A stretch of 40,275 nt of DNA from positions 1-40,275 of the IMG/VR virus record IMGVR_UViG_3300009296_000007, one strand, 5' to 3'. Below the pieces are notes generated by a model. That model was not told the origin of the DNA, ran no database searches, and saw only the letters and a program-made list of their open reading frames with translations. This document shows, one piece after another, positions 5,888 through 15,547 of this stretch (position 1 is the first letter of the stretch; every line of letters starts with the position of its first letter). The DNA is from a virus. The translations under genes were made by a program, and so were the position numbers.

Positions 5888-7452
5888 TTTGCTTTCTTCT
5901 TCTGAATCGTATTGTTTATCATGTTGTCCATCTTGTCGCGCAATTTTTCAGCCTTGTCTATATTCCCATTCTTGGCATTGGCATTGATCTCGCTGGCGTA
6001 TGAATTGACAAGATTCAGTTTAGAACCTAACGCCTCTTTCGCCATGGCAATAGCAATAGGAGTAACCTGACGTCCATTTCTTTCCAAAAAGTCGGATATG
6101 ACTTTTCCTGTCTTTGATGCTGCAAATGCCGATGCTCCAACAAATCTTGGAGACAACAAAGGGGCTGCCATTAGAGCCAATGGAGCTTTTGCAGCCGCAT
6201 ATATCCCGCCTCCGACTATTCCAGCCTTCCAGCCTGTATCCGGGATATTCCTAACAAGTGGAGCGAACTCTTGACCAGCCATTGTATCCCTCATGGCTTC
6301 AAGTTGCTTCCTTGCCCCGGCCACGTTGTTGGCAGATTCCATAATGGCATCATGCAGTTCGCCTTTATTCTTCAATGCTCGCTTTATGGTAGCAGCCGCA
6401 TCGTCGGCGTTTAGGACTTTGGATAACTCATCATCCAGTACATGGGCATTCCTGTAGATGATATTCGCCTGTTTTATTTCTGGTACGGCTTGCTCAAATA
6501 TACCACCATCACCCATTAGAGCGTTTTTGATCTTGCCAAGAGCAGATGCGATAGGTTTACCTTCATTGGCCTTGATCATGTGGGTCAAATCACGCTGTAG
6601 ATAATATGCTTCTTCTACGGTAGCGGAGCGCATTTGATTTATTCCGTTAAAGACATTCGCAAATTCCTGCGCCTCCACATTGTTGCTAATTCTATTTGGA
6701 AGCCCATACCCGAATTGCTTGCGGATATCATTCAAAACGGGGTCAAGAGCTTCAGATATATTAAGTCTAAAGTTTTCTCCATATTTGTTGCTGTTCTTTA
6801 CTACATTGTTAATGATATCTGCATATGACTTCTCAGCCGCTTCCGTATTCTCCCGGATGATCTCTTTGAACCCCTTTGCCAGATTTGGCAGAGCGTAAGA
6901 ACTAGGTGTTATCTTTGACCATACCTCAGACGGATAATCAATCATTCTTGCCATTGATTCTGGCGTTATCCCTGTAAACACCCTTCCTAAAAATTGAGCC
7001 GCTCCCTTTCCTGTTGCCTTTATCGCAGAAGCGGAAGCCTTCGCCACCATCGGCGCTACTTTTGCCCCAGCAGCATTGATAGCTGCTTCAGTTCCTACAT
7101 CTGCTACAAGTTCTACTGGACCCTTTTGTACTATGCTAGGATCAGTAATTGACGCCACGTTTTGTATAAGGTTTTGTACTGACTTCCCAGCCGCCGCGCC
7201 TGCCGCAGTTCCCGCAATTGGCGAAGCGAATGATCCAGCTATTCCACCAACAGTAGGAAGTATATTTCTACCAACTTCCTCGGCAATGTTTCCCGTGTTA
7301 AATCCAACTTGAGAGTCCTTGCCTAGAATACCTGCCTTGAAACTTTCGGCTAACCCAGGCTTTTCTTCTACAAATTGCAAAGATTCAGAATGGATAGGAG
7401 CATCTTCAAACTCTAATTCTTCTGATGAATATGTCTCTACTTTCTTCGCCAT
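5884..7452 (-). CDS. Internal virion / DNA-ejection protein candidate, 522 aa
   Basis: A 522-aa, mostly helical protein. The N-terminal 50 residues are acidic; residues about 60-90 are a Gly/Ala zipper (PTVGGIAGSFASPIAGTAAG) likely to insert in membranes. A long helical middle follows, then a second hydrophobic Gly/Ala stretch near 410-450 and a Lys-rich end (IQKKKAK). Podovirus ejection proteins have this make-up and lie in this gene order, after the tail tube genes and next to two other helical proteins. GGTGGG precedes its ATG. Assignment is by composition and context. Confidence 0.6.
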   Translation of the reverse strand: MAKKVETYSSEELEFEDAPIHSESLQFVEEKPGLAESFKAGILGKDSQVGFNTGNIAEEVGRNILPTVGGIAGSFASPIAGTAAGAAAGKSVQNLIQNVASITDPSIVQKGPVELVADVGTEAAINAAGAKVAPMVAKASASAIKATGKGAAQFLGRVFTGITPESMARMIDYPSEVWSKITPSSYALPNLAKGFKEIIRENTEAAEKSYADIINNVVKNSNKYGENFRLNISEALDPVLNDIRKQFGYGLPNRISNNVEAQEFANVFNGINQMRSATVEEAYYLQRDLTHMIKANEGKPIASALGKIKNALMGDGGIFEQAVPEIKQANIIYRNAHVLDDELSKVLNADDAAATIKRALKNKGELHDAIMESANNVAGARKQLEAMRDTMAGQEFAPLVRNIPDTGWKAGIVGGGIYAAAKAPLALMAAPLLSPRFVGASAFAASKTGKVISDFLERNGRQVTPIAIAMAKEALGSKLNLVNSYASEINANAKNGNIDKAEKLRDKMDNMINNTIQKKKAK

Positions 7453-8576
7453 GTTTTCCCACCATCCGAGCTAATATATGCTACAGCCGCAGCATCACCA
7501 GGGCCTTTTGCCATTCTCTCCATTTGACTAGATGATTGGGCTTGTGATTTAGTCTCCTGTGTGTTTTGTACATCAATTGATAATTTAGCTCTTACGATTG
7601 CATCAATATTCTTTGTTTTTGCCTCTATCGCCTCTGGATGGTCGCTGCGCTTAGGAATCATTTCAAGCAATAGTGCTTGGTCCCTATCAGTAAAAACTCC
7701 TTCGCCAGCTACACGGAACAATTGCTTTAGAACAGGTGCCATAGCTGCAATTGAACCTTCAGCGATTTGTTGCTTTGAAGTTACTGCCGGTATTCTCCCT
7801 AAAATAGGACCAGTATCAGAACCTTTTAGACCAGATAAAAGCCCATCTCTTGCTGTCTCATAAAGTTTGAATGTAGAAGAAAGAGTTGTGTCTTTTGCTA
7901 TCTTCTTCTCATAAGCTGGCCCTCCTGGTATAGGTTCTAAATCTCCGCTTTGAGTAAACCTAAACCCCTGTGGAGCCTTTGGCATACCGATACCGCTAGT
8001 AGCTGGCTTAGTCTGCTGCTGGAAAACATTAACAGGAATAGGCTGGCCTGCTTCATAACCCATCTTTGACAATCCTGGGTAATTTTTAATCATCTCAGGC
8101 GTCAGGGTTATCATCTGGGCCTTGTCCTTTGGCCTGACAATCGCCATTTCCTTACCCTGGGGATTAAGACCCATCATCCGGTAAAGATCATGCGTCGTCA
8201 TTACCCCACCTGCCGGCATTGTCTGCATGGGAGTCATCATCTGCGGTTGATTTTGCAGGACCGTCGATAAAACAGGCTTTGACTGAGGTTGTTCAACCAT
8301 GGGTGACAGTTGGCCCTTCATTGCCAATTCAGATATGCTCTTCTTTGCCTCAAGTTCGGCCAATGCGCTATGACCGGCAGCTGCATTCTTAGCCGCCGCG
8401 TCCTGGGCGCTCTTCTGCATGATCATGCTTGATATAGACCCAAGATTTTGTTGCAGCTGTTCCATCCCAGCATTGACCCCCTCAATCATTGGATTTGACC
8501 TATTGGCCGAAAGCTGGATGGCCTTACTCCAAAGCTCAGAAGCAGGTCCAAAATTCGGGCGGCTGATAAATTCCAT
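7437..8576 (-). CDS. Internal virion protein candidate, 379 aa
   Basis: A 379-aa protein with a helical Ala/Gln-rich N-terminal third (LQQNLGSISSMIMQKSAQDAA), a Met/Pro/Gln-rich linker around residues 90-125 and a helical C-terminal half. It has no signal peptide, and an ideal GGAGG precedes its ATG. It lies between two other ejection-type proteins, as the internal core genes do in podoviruses. The end SSDGGKTWRRK resembles a short Asp-box-like turn. No sequence family was recognised. Confidence 0.55.
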   Translation of the reverse strand: MEFISRPNFGPASELWSKAIQLSANRSNPMIEGVNAGMEQLQQNLGSISSMIMQKSAQDAAAKNAAAGHSALAELEAKKSISELAMKGQLSPMVEQPQSKPVLSTVLQNQPQMMTPMQTMPAGGVMTTHDLYRMMGLNPQGKEMAIVRPKDKAQMITLTPEMIKNYPGLSKMGYEAGQPIPVNVFQQQTKPATSGIGMPKAPQGFRFTQSGDLEPIPGGPAYEKKIAKDTTLSSTFKLYETARDGLLSGLKGSDTGPILGRIPAVTSKQQIAEGSIAAMAPVLKQLFRVAGEGVFTDRDQALLLEMIPKRSDHPEAIEAKTKNIDAIVRAKLSIDVQNTQETKSQAQSSSQMERMAKGPGDAAAVAYISSDGGKTWRRK

Positions 8577-8608
8577 ATTAATATCCTCCGGTAAATATTT
8601 TCAAAACA

Positions 8609-9286
8609 TTACCCGTTTGCAAATCCTTTCCCAGCAACACCACCCAATGTTCCTCCTAATTGCGCACCCTGTATTCCTCCCATAGAACCGCCCAAAAGAG
8701 TGCCTCCTATTGTACCTACAGCACCCCATTTTGCAGCATTAGAAGCAAATCTTCTAGATTTTTCAGCCTCTTCTAACGAAGCCTGTAGTGCCTCTTTGAA
8801 CATCTGCATATCCCTCTGCGAGGTAAGCTCTTGTCCCATGGCCTGGGCAAGAGTCAAGAGCAATTCCCGGTTATTGTTTATATCTCCGGTAGCGGCCTGG
8901 TAGATCATCTGAGATAGTTGATCTGCCGTCTGAGCGTACATATTCGCTATAGCGTCCTGGCCTGCAGCCCTAGCACCTCCCATTGCAGTTGCTTCTATAT
9001 CAGACCCGGTAAGACCGCGTTTCATCATATCCGTCTGGACCTGTGCTACATTCTGATTAGTCCTTACGTCTAAGGCCTTGGCATAAGGAGATAGCTTCTG
9101 GCCGGCAGGATCGAGCAATGCTTGAATACTCGGCATGACCGTACCAGTGATTGTAGGGAGATTCCCGGCCTTCTGAATCTGTCCCATGACATCAGAATAT
9201 TGCGGCGTAGACCCGCCCGCAAAGCTCATGTCAGGCTTTGTTATGTCGGGAAGTTTGAACCCTGAAAGGTCAGTTGTGTTAGGCAT
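8609..9286 (-). CDS. Internal virion protein candidate with C-terminal glycine zipper, 225 aa
   Basis: A 225-aa protein with a helical core (residues 65-190) and a C-terminal glycine zipper (GAVGTIGGTLLGGSMGGIQG and onward), the mark of small ejection proteins that insert into the host envelope. It follows the tail-tube gene by one base and has its own AAGGAAGG site. The central helices carry a long Gln/Met/Glu register (QRDMQMFKEALQASLEEAEK). Confidence 0.6.
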   Translation of the reverse strand: MPNTTDLSGFKLPDITKPDMSFAGGSTPQYSDVMGQIQKAGNLPTITGTVMPSIQALLDPAGQKLSPYAKALDVRTNQNVAQVQTDMMKRGLTGSDIEATAMGGARAAGQDAIANMYAQTADQLSQMIYQAATGDINNNRELLLTLAQAMGQELTSQRDMQMFKEALQASLEEAEKSRRFASNAAKWGAVGTIGGTLLGGSMGGIQGAQLGGTLGGVAGKGFANG

Positions 9287-9287
9287 A

Positions 9288-12236
9288 TTATTCCTTCCTT
9301 AACGTCTGATAGTAGACTTTACCGCCAAACATTCTCCACGGCTGATTTAACCCGCTTGATTCAATCTCTAACTGTAGATACCTGGACGATACCGGGCTTT
9401 CGATTGGGAAAGGGAAATCCGCTAGAGGGATATGGCTTGGATCGTCGTTTAGATCAAGAGTCCCTAGCGAGAATGTCGTTGTCCCACGGTCTAGGACGTA
9501 CCTTGCAGTTATATCCGTACTTATTGCAGAGTCCCCCTCTGGCGAGAACTCAAAATAAGCCTTGCTATACGTCTTGCGCTTCTCCGGTTCTCCAAGATTG
9601 AAAGCCTTTGTCCTTATTCTAGAAGTGAACCCAGTCCCGCCATCGTCAGTCCCGTAATCCATCTTCCAGACGAAGCCGTCAGCAAGAGACGAACCGCAAT
9701 AGAGCTTGCGTTCGTATATTCCAAGAGAATAGCAGTCATGATGGTCAAAGAGAGTCCATTTATCATTCTTGTCCAGGACTAGAATATGGTCATTACCTGC
9801 TCCGGATGCGGTTGAGCTTGTGTAGGCTAGGTAGTACCGATCTCGATAGACGCTTGAAGCCGTCGGAGGCCGCGTTTCTCCTTCAATCCAGTTGATCGTG
9901 CAATCCTGCAATGTAGGTGCCTGTGTTGCAGAGTCAAGAGAGAATAATGTCCTATACGCAACATAAGGCGAAGTATCAAACGATATAGCAGTATTGTTCG
10001 TCTGAGACTGCCAATTCGCAGTAGTCCTAGTCACTTCATTACATGATGTACCTGTAGAAATCCAATAAGAAAATGAACCGCCATTATTTACCGTGTTGCA
10101 TTGGAAATTGCCCCACTTGGTTATATTGGTGGATGGGTTGCGACATTGGCTTATAAAATATCCGGTTGTTGTAGCCAACATTGAAACCGCATTAACCGTA
10201 GGAGTCTTTGTAGATATGTATGTATATAAATCCCCACGATATCTAATCCATCTATTCGAGTTAGAACCTATTTTAATCGTATCTGTAGCTCTAGAAATAT
10301 CGGACCAAACACCATAAGTGCTACTTGCAGACTGAGTATGGAATAAAACAGAAGTTTCGTTATTTATTGACGTAAATATTGAACTAAAAGCACCGAATAT
10401 AGGTGTAGAAAGCTGCGTATCAAAATGCCTTGAAATTAAATATCCAGAAGGGTCATAGTGATAATGGTATATATTGGACACACTGTTAGATATTAATGAG
10501 CTTTCACCAGATGGCCTAGCTAGTGAAATTTCGATACCTGACGAATTTGCAAGTCCAGAATATGAGCCAGTTAATTCTAGGCTTCCATCCCTAAATACTT
10601 TTATTTCAGATCCAGGCCATGAAGATATAACGATTTCAAAATGGGTAACTGTATTCCTGAAATGAGAACTTGATATTTTGCTTGAAATTATAACTTCTGT
10701 ACCGTCATTGCCTCGCATTAAAGCTATATACCGTTCTTGACCTGTATATGGAGATACAGTCCCGAAATCAATCCATATATTGTCTAATTCGTCAGATTTT
10801 TTGATAAACCTAAACCTAAGGCATTGAGGTACACCTGAATCACGCCGGCCACAATATTCATATCCTCCTGGCCGATCGTTTGCGAAGTAATAGTCGAACT
10901 CCCAAGAACCTGATGAGGTTGTTATCTGGCTTGAATTTAATTTGTTGTTATAAATGTATGAGCCTTCTGTTGTCGCCGTTATCCATTTCTGGCTTTGGAT
11001 GCCATCTCCGACAACAAAAGTCCCGGCTCCGACTGTCCATGTGGCTTGACCGGATGTATAGTTTCCGTCAGAAAAATTGTCTTGAAAAACTGTAGATGAC
11101 AATATTATTGAACCATCAACAGAAATATAATCAATATTTGAATATGTCCCAGCAGAAAAATCAGAACTTGAAGTGTCTATTGCAGTCCATGAACTAGGAA
11201 CAACATTCCCAGGGTTTATCGTTGTTGACATCGGCGCACCTGCGCCAGATGCAGTAATATTACCCTGGTTAAAGTCGCTTTGAGAAGAATCAACAGAAGA
11301 CCTAGGATTTCCTATTGTAGTTATAATCTGGTCCAGCTGGTCCCGGATAGGGTCAGAAATACGCTCTATTCTGGCCCCGCAGAACTTCTCAATACCGCGC
11401 TTGCTCATCCAGTAGAGACAGTTGTTTTTCTCCCTGACAGTCCTGTCGTCAATACAACCGACCTCCCGCGAAAGCTCGCGCAGGCTGAAATCAGTTGTCC
11501 CAAACCCGTATAGCCCCCAAAGCGAATCCCGCTTGCCAATGATAAGGACATCCTGGTAGACTCCCATCAGACAAGTAACGTCCTGTCCGTCATCTACGCC
11601 ACCTACGGCGATATTAGCCGGAGAAGTAGACATCGCACCAGTAGTCCAGTCCGTGCCATCGAGTTCGCCAGATAGCCTAATCCTGGACTTGCTACCTGAT
11701 ATCCCAGCTTCTACTATTCTATTCCTAAAATGCTCTACAAGAGTGCCTAACGGCATGGCCGATACTGTTGAAGTGCTTGTCCCATCCCATCTAAAAACGG
11801 CCTCTCCGTTAATGCACCATAGATACCCTAGGGCCTGGGTGCAGTCAAAATCAACAGTAGTCGAAAAAGTAGAAGAATTTATCTGCGTCCAAGTCCCATC
11901 ACCGGAAGTCTTGAAGAAAGACCCGGACGAAAAGGAAACGAAATACTTTGTACCGTCTGAAGCATCGAACGGCCATAGACCCCTGACTGATTTGCTATCT
12001 TGGATTGCGGTTGAATTGTATTTCTGCCTTCCGTTCCTGGTTACTGGTACTCCGGGTATATCCTCGTCGAGAGTTACGTTGAGAGCCTCTGTCAGCGCAC
12101 CATCGGGAATCGCATTTGCCGAGTACCTAGTAGACAGACCTTCGGTAAAAAGAGGCAGCTGGAAGGAGCGTTCCTCTTGGGCTTCTAGAGGACCGTGGAA
12201 CGCAAACAGACAAAACAGTAATGCAAGTTTCTTCAC
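9288..12236 (-). CDS. Large tail-tube / nozzle-like protein with signal peptide, 982 aa
   Basis: A 982-aa virion protein. Residues 1-20 form a textbook signal peptide (MKKLALLFCLFAFHGPLEA). Residues 25-305 and about 770-982 look like the beta-propeller of podovirus nozzle/tail tubular proteins (GLSTRYSANAIPDGALTEA, then VTRNGRQKY, and RIERISDPIRDQLDQI). Residues about 385-590 form a concanavalin/LamG-like insert. Cysteines are unusually frequent and paired (131/141, 222/261, 273/286 and more), which suits an oxidising compartment. Start is GTG in a GTGA overlap with the adaptor-like gene. The family call is by pattern; the signal peptide on a tail protein is unusual. Confidence 0.7.
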   Translation of the reverse strand: MKKLALLFCLFAFHGPLEAQEERSFQLPLFTEGLSTRYSANAIPDGALTEALNVTLDEDIPGVPVTRNGRQKYNSTAIQDSKSVRGLWPFDASDGTKYFVSFSSGSFFKTSGDGTWTQINSSTFSTTVDFDCTQALGYLWCINGEAVFRWDGTSTSTVSAMPLGTLVEHFRNRIVEAGISGSKSRIRLSGELDGTDWTTGAMSTSPANIAVGGVDDGQDVTCLMGVYQDVLIIGKRDSLWGLYGFGTTDFSLRELSREVGCIDDRTVREKNNCLYWMSKRGIEKFCGARIERISDPIRDQLDQIITTIGNPRSSVDSSQSDFNQGNITASGAGAPMSTTINPGNVVPSSWTAIDTSSSDFSAGTYSNIDYISVDGSIILSSTVFQDNFSDGNYTSGQATWTVGAGTFVVGDGIQSQKWITATTEGSYIYNNKLNSSQITTSSGSWEFDYYFANDRPGGYEYCGRRDSGVPQCLRFRFIKKSDELDNIWIDFGTVSPYTGQERYIALMRGNDGTEVIISSKISSSHFRNTVTHFEIVISSWPGSEIKVFRDGSLELTGSYSGLANSSGIEISLARPSGESSLISNSVSNIYHYHYDPSGYLISRHFDTQLSTPIFGAFSSIFTSINNETSVLFHTQSASSTYGVWSDISRATDTIKIGSNSNRWIRYRGDLYTYISTKTPTVNAVSMLATTTGYFISQCRNPSTNITKWGNFQCNTVNNGGSFSYWISTGTSCNEVTRTTANWQSQTNNTAISFDTSPYVAYRTLFSLDSATQAPTLQDCTINWIEGETRPPTASSVYRDRYYLAYTSSTASGAGNDHILVLDKNDKWTLFDHHDCYSLGIYERKLYCGSSLADGFVWKMDYGTDDGGTGFTSRIRTKAFNLGEPEKRKTYSKAYFEFSPEGDSAISTDITARYVLDRGTTTFSLGTLDLNDDPSHIPLADFPFPIESPVSSRYLQLEIESSGLNQPWRMFGGKVYYQTLRKE

Positions 12237-12970
12237 CGCGTATTCACAGCCGGGGTAATTCCTGGGTTATAATTCGGCCTATCCGTGGCCGTCTCGCCCA
12301 TGCGCTTTACGTCCTTCTGGTAATCGTTCAAATAGACCGCCGCAAGGTCCGTCTGACCGTAGATCATAGCTGCTCTGTAGGCGCAGTAATGGGCCAGGAT
12401 ATGCCCGTATTGCTGCAACTCCGCTATCCCATTGAATGGAGTCTCGGCATCGTCAGTCATGTCAACGGCTGAAGCGTTGTATTCAAGCCGGATAGTCCCG
12501 GTCGATGTAGAACCATCAGGCCAAGGATAGAAACCAACCTTTGTCCTTGAAGCGAAGGAAACGAAATAGCGCGTAGGCAGGCCGGCTACGGATTGCCATT
12601 CAGCAAGTTTATCAAGAGAGGACGGCGATTCCTCACGCAATGCCAGATAATCCCTAGTAACGCGCCTGACGCTTACGAAATCAGAAGGCAATGAGTAATA
12701 TGTCGTTCCCGCGACAAGCTCAAACTCGATGCTCTTGCGGATAGGCTGGATATCGGATATCGTCTCTCTCTGGCCTTCATTGATAAAGCCATTAAGCGTA
12801 GCGTCAGAGAAACGCCGTCTGGAACTTCCCGAGTCCCTTACAAGGACTCTGCAATCTTCACGCATTACTGCTAGAGTATCGCAATATGCAGGTAGTGCAA
12901 GAAGGAATAAGGCGAGAAGCTGGCTTAAAATTATATTCCCTAAATGGATAGAACGAAATCTCCGTAGCAT
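12233..12970 (-). CDS. Head-tail adaptor / tail tubular A-like protein with signal-like N-terminus
   Basis: About 245 aa. The core (TLAVMREDCRVLVRDSG, then RRFSDATLNGFINEGQRE, then TTYYSLPSDFVSVRRV) matches podovirus adaptor / tail tubular protein A organisation, normally a cytoplasmic assembly partner of the portal. Here the core is preceded by a basic n-region and a strong hydrophobic segment (IILSQLLALFLLALPAYC) resembling a signal peptide. ATG 12970 is preferred because GGAG lies 7 nt upstream; ATG 12997 would add nine residues. It overlaps the nozzle-like gene by GTGA. Confidence 0.7.
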   Translation of the reverse strand: MLRRFRSIHLGNIILSQLLALFLLALPAYCDTLAVMREDCRVLVRDSGSSRRRFSDATLNGFINEGQRETISDIQPIRKSIEFELVAGTTYYSLPSDFVSVRRVTRDYLALREESPSSLDKLAEWQSVAGLPTRYFVSFASRTKVGFYPWPDGSTSTGTIRLEYNASAVDMTDDAETPFNGIAELQQYGHILAHYCAYRAAMIYGQTDLAAVYLNDYQKDVKRMGETATDRPNYNPGITPAVNTR

Positions 12971-13006
12971 CTCATAGCTCCGGCTCTTCAGGTTCATTTT
13001 TTACCA

Positions 13007-13291
13007 TCATAGAGAATTAAATAACTCTTGTCGGCACCTGGCCGGATCGTCAGAGACGCCGCACACGACCGGATCAAGCCTAGCATGACCGCTAATGACT
13101 CCAACCCTTATATCCGGATTCCAGCAGCCGGAATAGGGCACACCAAAGAATAAGCCGCAGAGGGCCTTGGCTTCGTTCTCATTGATGTTGTCGTATACGC
13201 ATAGCCCGCAACTGCACGTTGGGCCAGCCAGGGGAGCAGTAGGAGCCGCCGCGCAACCCGCCATGAGCAAGGCTAGGACTAAGTATTTCAC
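13007..13291 (-). CDS. Cysteine-rich lipoprotein, 94 aa
   Basis: A 94-aa protein with an LMAGC lipobox (Cys near residue 12), so lipidated and membrane-anchored after export. The mature part has about eight cysteines (CSCGLC, CGLFFG, SGCWNP, VVCGV, RCRQ), suggesting disulfides. Start is GTG 13291 with GGAGG 7 nt upstream, overlapping the previous lipoprotein stop as GTGA. Lying among tail genes, it might be a superinfection-exclusion, spanin or envelope protein; no family is recognised. Confidence 0.65.
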   Translation of the reverse strand: MKYLVLALLMAGCAAAPTAPLAGPTCSCGLCVYDNINENEAKALCGLFFGVPYSGCWNPDIRVGVISGHARLDPVVCGVSDDPARCRQELFNSL

Positions 13292-13452
13292 CTGATAGCC
13301 TCCAAGCACCCGCGCAGAACGAATCCCATCTCACCACCTGACATATCAGAAGTCGTTGACCGATCAAAGCAGTTCATAATCATTGTGTTCCTGCGATCCT
13401 GCGGCGATGCGCAGCCCGCCAGCAATAGAATGAACGGGAGTAGTTTTATCAT
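13288..13452 (-). CDS. Small lipoprotein, 54 aa
   Basis: A short ORF between the fibre gene and the second lipoprotein, joined to both by ATGA and GTGA overlaps. It begins with a Sec/lipoprotein signal (MIKLLPFILLLAGC) with a perfect LAGC lipobox. The remaining 40 residues are hydrophilic with two further cysteines. Two consecutive lipoproteins recall phage outer-membrane spanins or exclusion lipoproteins, but the arrangement is not the usual nested Rz/Rz1. Confidence 0.65.
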   Translation of the reverse strand: MIKLLPFILLLAGCASPQDRRNTMIMNCFDRSTTSDMSGGEMGFVLRGCLEAIR

Positions 13453-15110
13453 GGCGCTGGTCGATACTCCACGGTCATGCCAGTAAGGACCATGCCTGAC
13501 GCAACCGCCGATGCTTCCGCGCCCTGGCAGGTGATTGTGTGCGCCGCTGTCTCATCTAGGGTAAGTGCCGTTATTACGTTTGTAATCCCCGAATTAACCC
13601 TAGTACTTTGAGCCCACTGAGAGCTTGCACCCCTTCGGCCAATCGTTGCATCAGTCTTTAGACCAGTTGCCGTCGTGCTTTGACCTGCGTTTAGGTTCGT
13701 GGTGTCAACGAATGGAGATAACTGCTTAGTCTCTGACGTGGCCACGGTGGAGGACCAGCAGACGACATAAACGGAATCTCCATTTGCCGCAAGGGTGTTT
13801 GCAGGCAGGGTATAAGTGCCCAGTATTTGCAAGTCAGCAGACGCCGAAGTTGCAGACGAGCCGTACCAAGAGTATAGGGTCCTGGCTACTCGACCTCCGC
13901 CCAACACTATGCTAGACGCTGTTATTTTCCCACTGACGTACGCCTCGGTACTGTAAATAATTCCGTCCACATCCAAAGAACCGCGAGGGGAGGATGTTCC
14001 AATTCCAAGTCTACCGGCTAGATAGCTAGGATCGTCTGCTCCCGCCTGGTAGATCGACCAATGAGTAGAAGGACCGCCTCCCACCATGTCCTCGATCAAA
14101 ATACCGGCCATGGTCCCGCCAGCATTTGGAGTAGACCCGTCCGAGGTAATTTGAGAACGTACGCGGAGCCCGGTAAAGATACTCGCTGGAACTGCACCTG
14201 GATAAGTACCTAGCACATAGGCTAGTCCACCGTCATAAGTAGATGCTGACCCGTAAGCGTCGGTCCTTGACTCGACACCAATCAAAGGCATTGCCGAATT
14301 GATCGTGTCGCTTGACCGGCCCAACACTCCAACACGATGCCCAGTAGTCCCAGTAACAGCCCCGTTCTCAGTGGCAAAAGAATATATCCCGGCAGTCACA
14401 TCAGTCGCGTTCGTCGCCTGACCGTTGTAATTTATCATCAACGGAATTTTCAGCAACGCCCCAGGAGTCTGCGTTGTCTCTACGATATGCAGACGATGCA
14501 GAGGGTCGGCATAGCCTATGCCAAGATTCCCATTTTTAACTGCGACTGTAGTTGACCCAACTGAGAACTCGTTGCCCTGAACGGTCATGCTCCCTGTAAG
14601 AGTCTCATACCCACGAATTATTGCGTTGCCGTTAACGTCAAGGGTGGTAGCGGGGGAAGTAGTGGCGATGCCAAAATCGCCACTAGAATTTATGGCTATT
14701 AAATCATTAGCTGTGCCTCCATTATTAATTCTCATTGAATTGTCAGCAGCACTTGAGACTATTACCCATCTATCCGCAGCTTGGTCCTCTCTGTCAGCTT
14801 GTAATGATATAGTTGCGTTTCTGTTATCTCCTGCTCGGATAGCCATTTTTGCGTCTCCACCTGCTGACGATCTATTTAGATAGATGTCTCCAGATGTTTC
14901 TAAACTGTAAGACGAGGATGGAGAAGCCGTATTAATTCCGACCGGACCTTTTAGAATCGTCGTCGTGCTGGTCAGGATTGAGCCAGGGACAGATATAGAA
15001 CCTGTGGCAGTTATTGAAGAAGGATAAAGAGCCTGACCATAGGTGGACGGTCTTAGATCAACCGCCCCGGCAGATGAGGCCAGGAAAAATATTGAAGTTA
15101 TAATCTTCAT
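13449..15110 (-). CDS. Tail fibre-like exported protein with GIGT-SP repeats, 553 aa
   Basis: A 553-aa protein with a signal peptide (MKIITSIFFLASSAGA). The body carries at least four short repeats of the type (L/F)GI-(G/A)T-SP-x-x-x-LDV (GINTASPS, FGIATTSPATTLDVNG, LGIGYADP, LGIGTSSPRGSLDVDG), each followed by a beta segment such as TGSMTVQGNEFSVG. These occur in phage fibres and in secreted proteins of some diderms. The C-terminal 150 residues are a separate beta-rich domain (LYSWYGSS onward). A receptor-binding or appendage role is inferred. It overlaps its neighbours by ATGA. Confidence 0.65.
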   Translation of the reverse strand: MKIITSIFFLASSAGAVDLRPSTYGQALYPSSITATGSISVPGSILTSTTTILKGPVGINTASPSSSYSLETSGDIYLNRSSAGGDAKMAIRAGDNRNATISLQADREDQAADRWVIVSSAADNSMRINNGGTANDLIAINSSGDFGIATTSPATTLDVNGNAIIRGYETLTGSMTVQGNEFSVGSTTVAVKNGNLGIGYADPLHRLHIVETTQTPGALLKIPLMINYNGQATNATDVTAGIYSFATENGAVTGTTGHRVGVLGRSSDTINSAMPLIGVESRTDAYGSASTYDGGLAYVLGTYPGAVPASIFTGLRVRSQITSDGSTPNAGGTMAGILIEDMVGGGPSTHWSIYQAGADDPSYLAGRLGIGTSSPRGSLDVDGIIYSTEAYVSGKITASSIVLGGGRVARTLYSWYGSSATSASADLQILGTYTLPANTLAANGDSVYVVCWSSTVATSETKQLSPFVDTTNLNAGQSTTATGLKTDATIGRRGASSQWAQSTRVNSGITNVITALTLDETAAHTITCQGAEASAVASGMVLTGMTVEYRPAP

Positions 15111-15532
15111 CGGTTATATCCATCATCCCCACTATCGCGGCTTCTTCGGCCCTTGATATAGCCTCTTGTGTCTGTAGCTCCTACAGTTTGCCTTGCCCTG
15201 CAATACCAGCCTACCTTTGTGTAATCAGATAGAGACGATCCAGGTGTCAATTCAATCCCAGGAGTGCTATCTTGACAGGCATATCCCGCTGTAGTCATTG
15301 AAGATATACAGATTGACGTAGAATTTCCAGATAGCGCCACATACAAGACAGACCGGCTAATTATATTCGAGGATACAAGGACTGTCCATGAAGTAGACGC
15401 ACACTGAACCGAATACGGAATTACCTGATCTCCTTCATCCTGGAAAATAGCCTGCGGCTGGAAAGCCTTAGCACCCTCTGCATAGGCACTAGAAGGAAGC
15501 CATAGCAGGGCCAGTAGCCCTATTTTAAGCAT
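15107..15532 (-). CDS. Exported protein, 141 aa
   Basis: A 141-aa protein with a signal peptide (MLKIGLLALLWLPSSAYA) followed by a small beta-rich domain with four cysteines (QCASTSW, SICISS, YACQD, WYCRAR). A GGAGG site precedes the ATG. It lies between two fibre-like exported proteins and overlaps the second. Probably an appendage component or chaperone of it; no family recognised. Confidence 0.6.
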   Translation of the reverse strand: MLKIGLLALLWLPSSAYAEGAKAFQPQAIFQDEGDQVIPYSVQCASTSWTVLVSSNIISRSVLYVALSGNSTSICISSMTTAGYACQDSTPGIELTPGSSLSDYTKVGWYCRARQTVGATDTRGYIKGRRSRDSGDDGYNR

Positions 15533-15547
15533 ATGAACTACCTCCTA

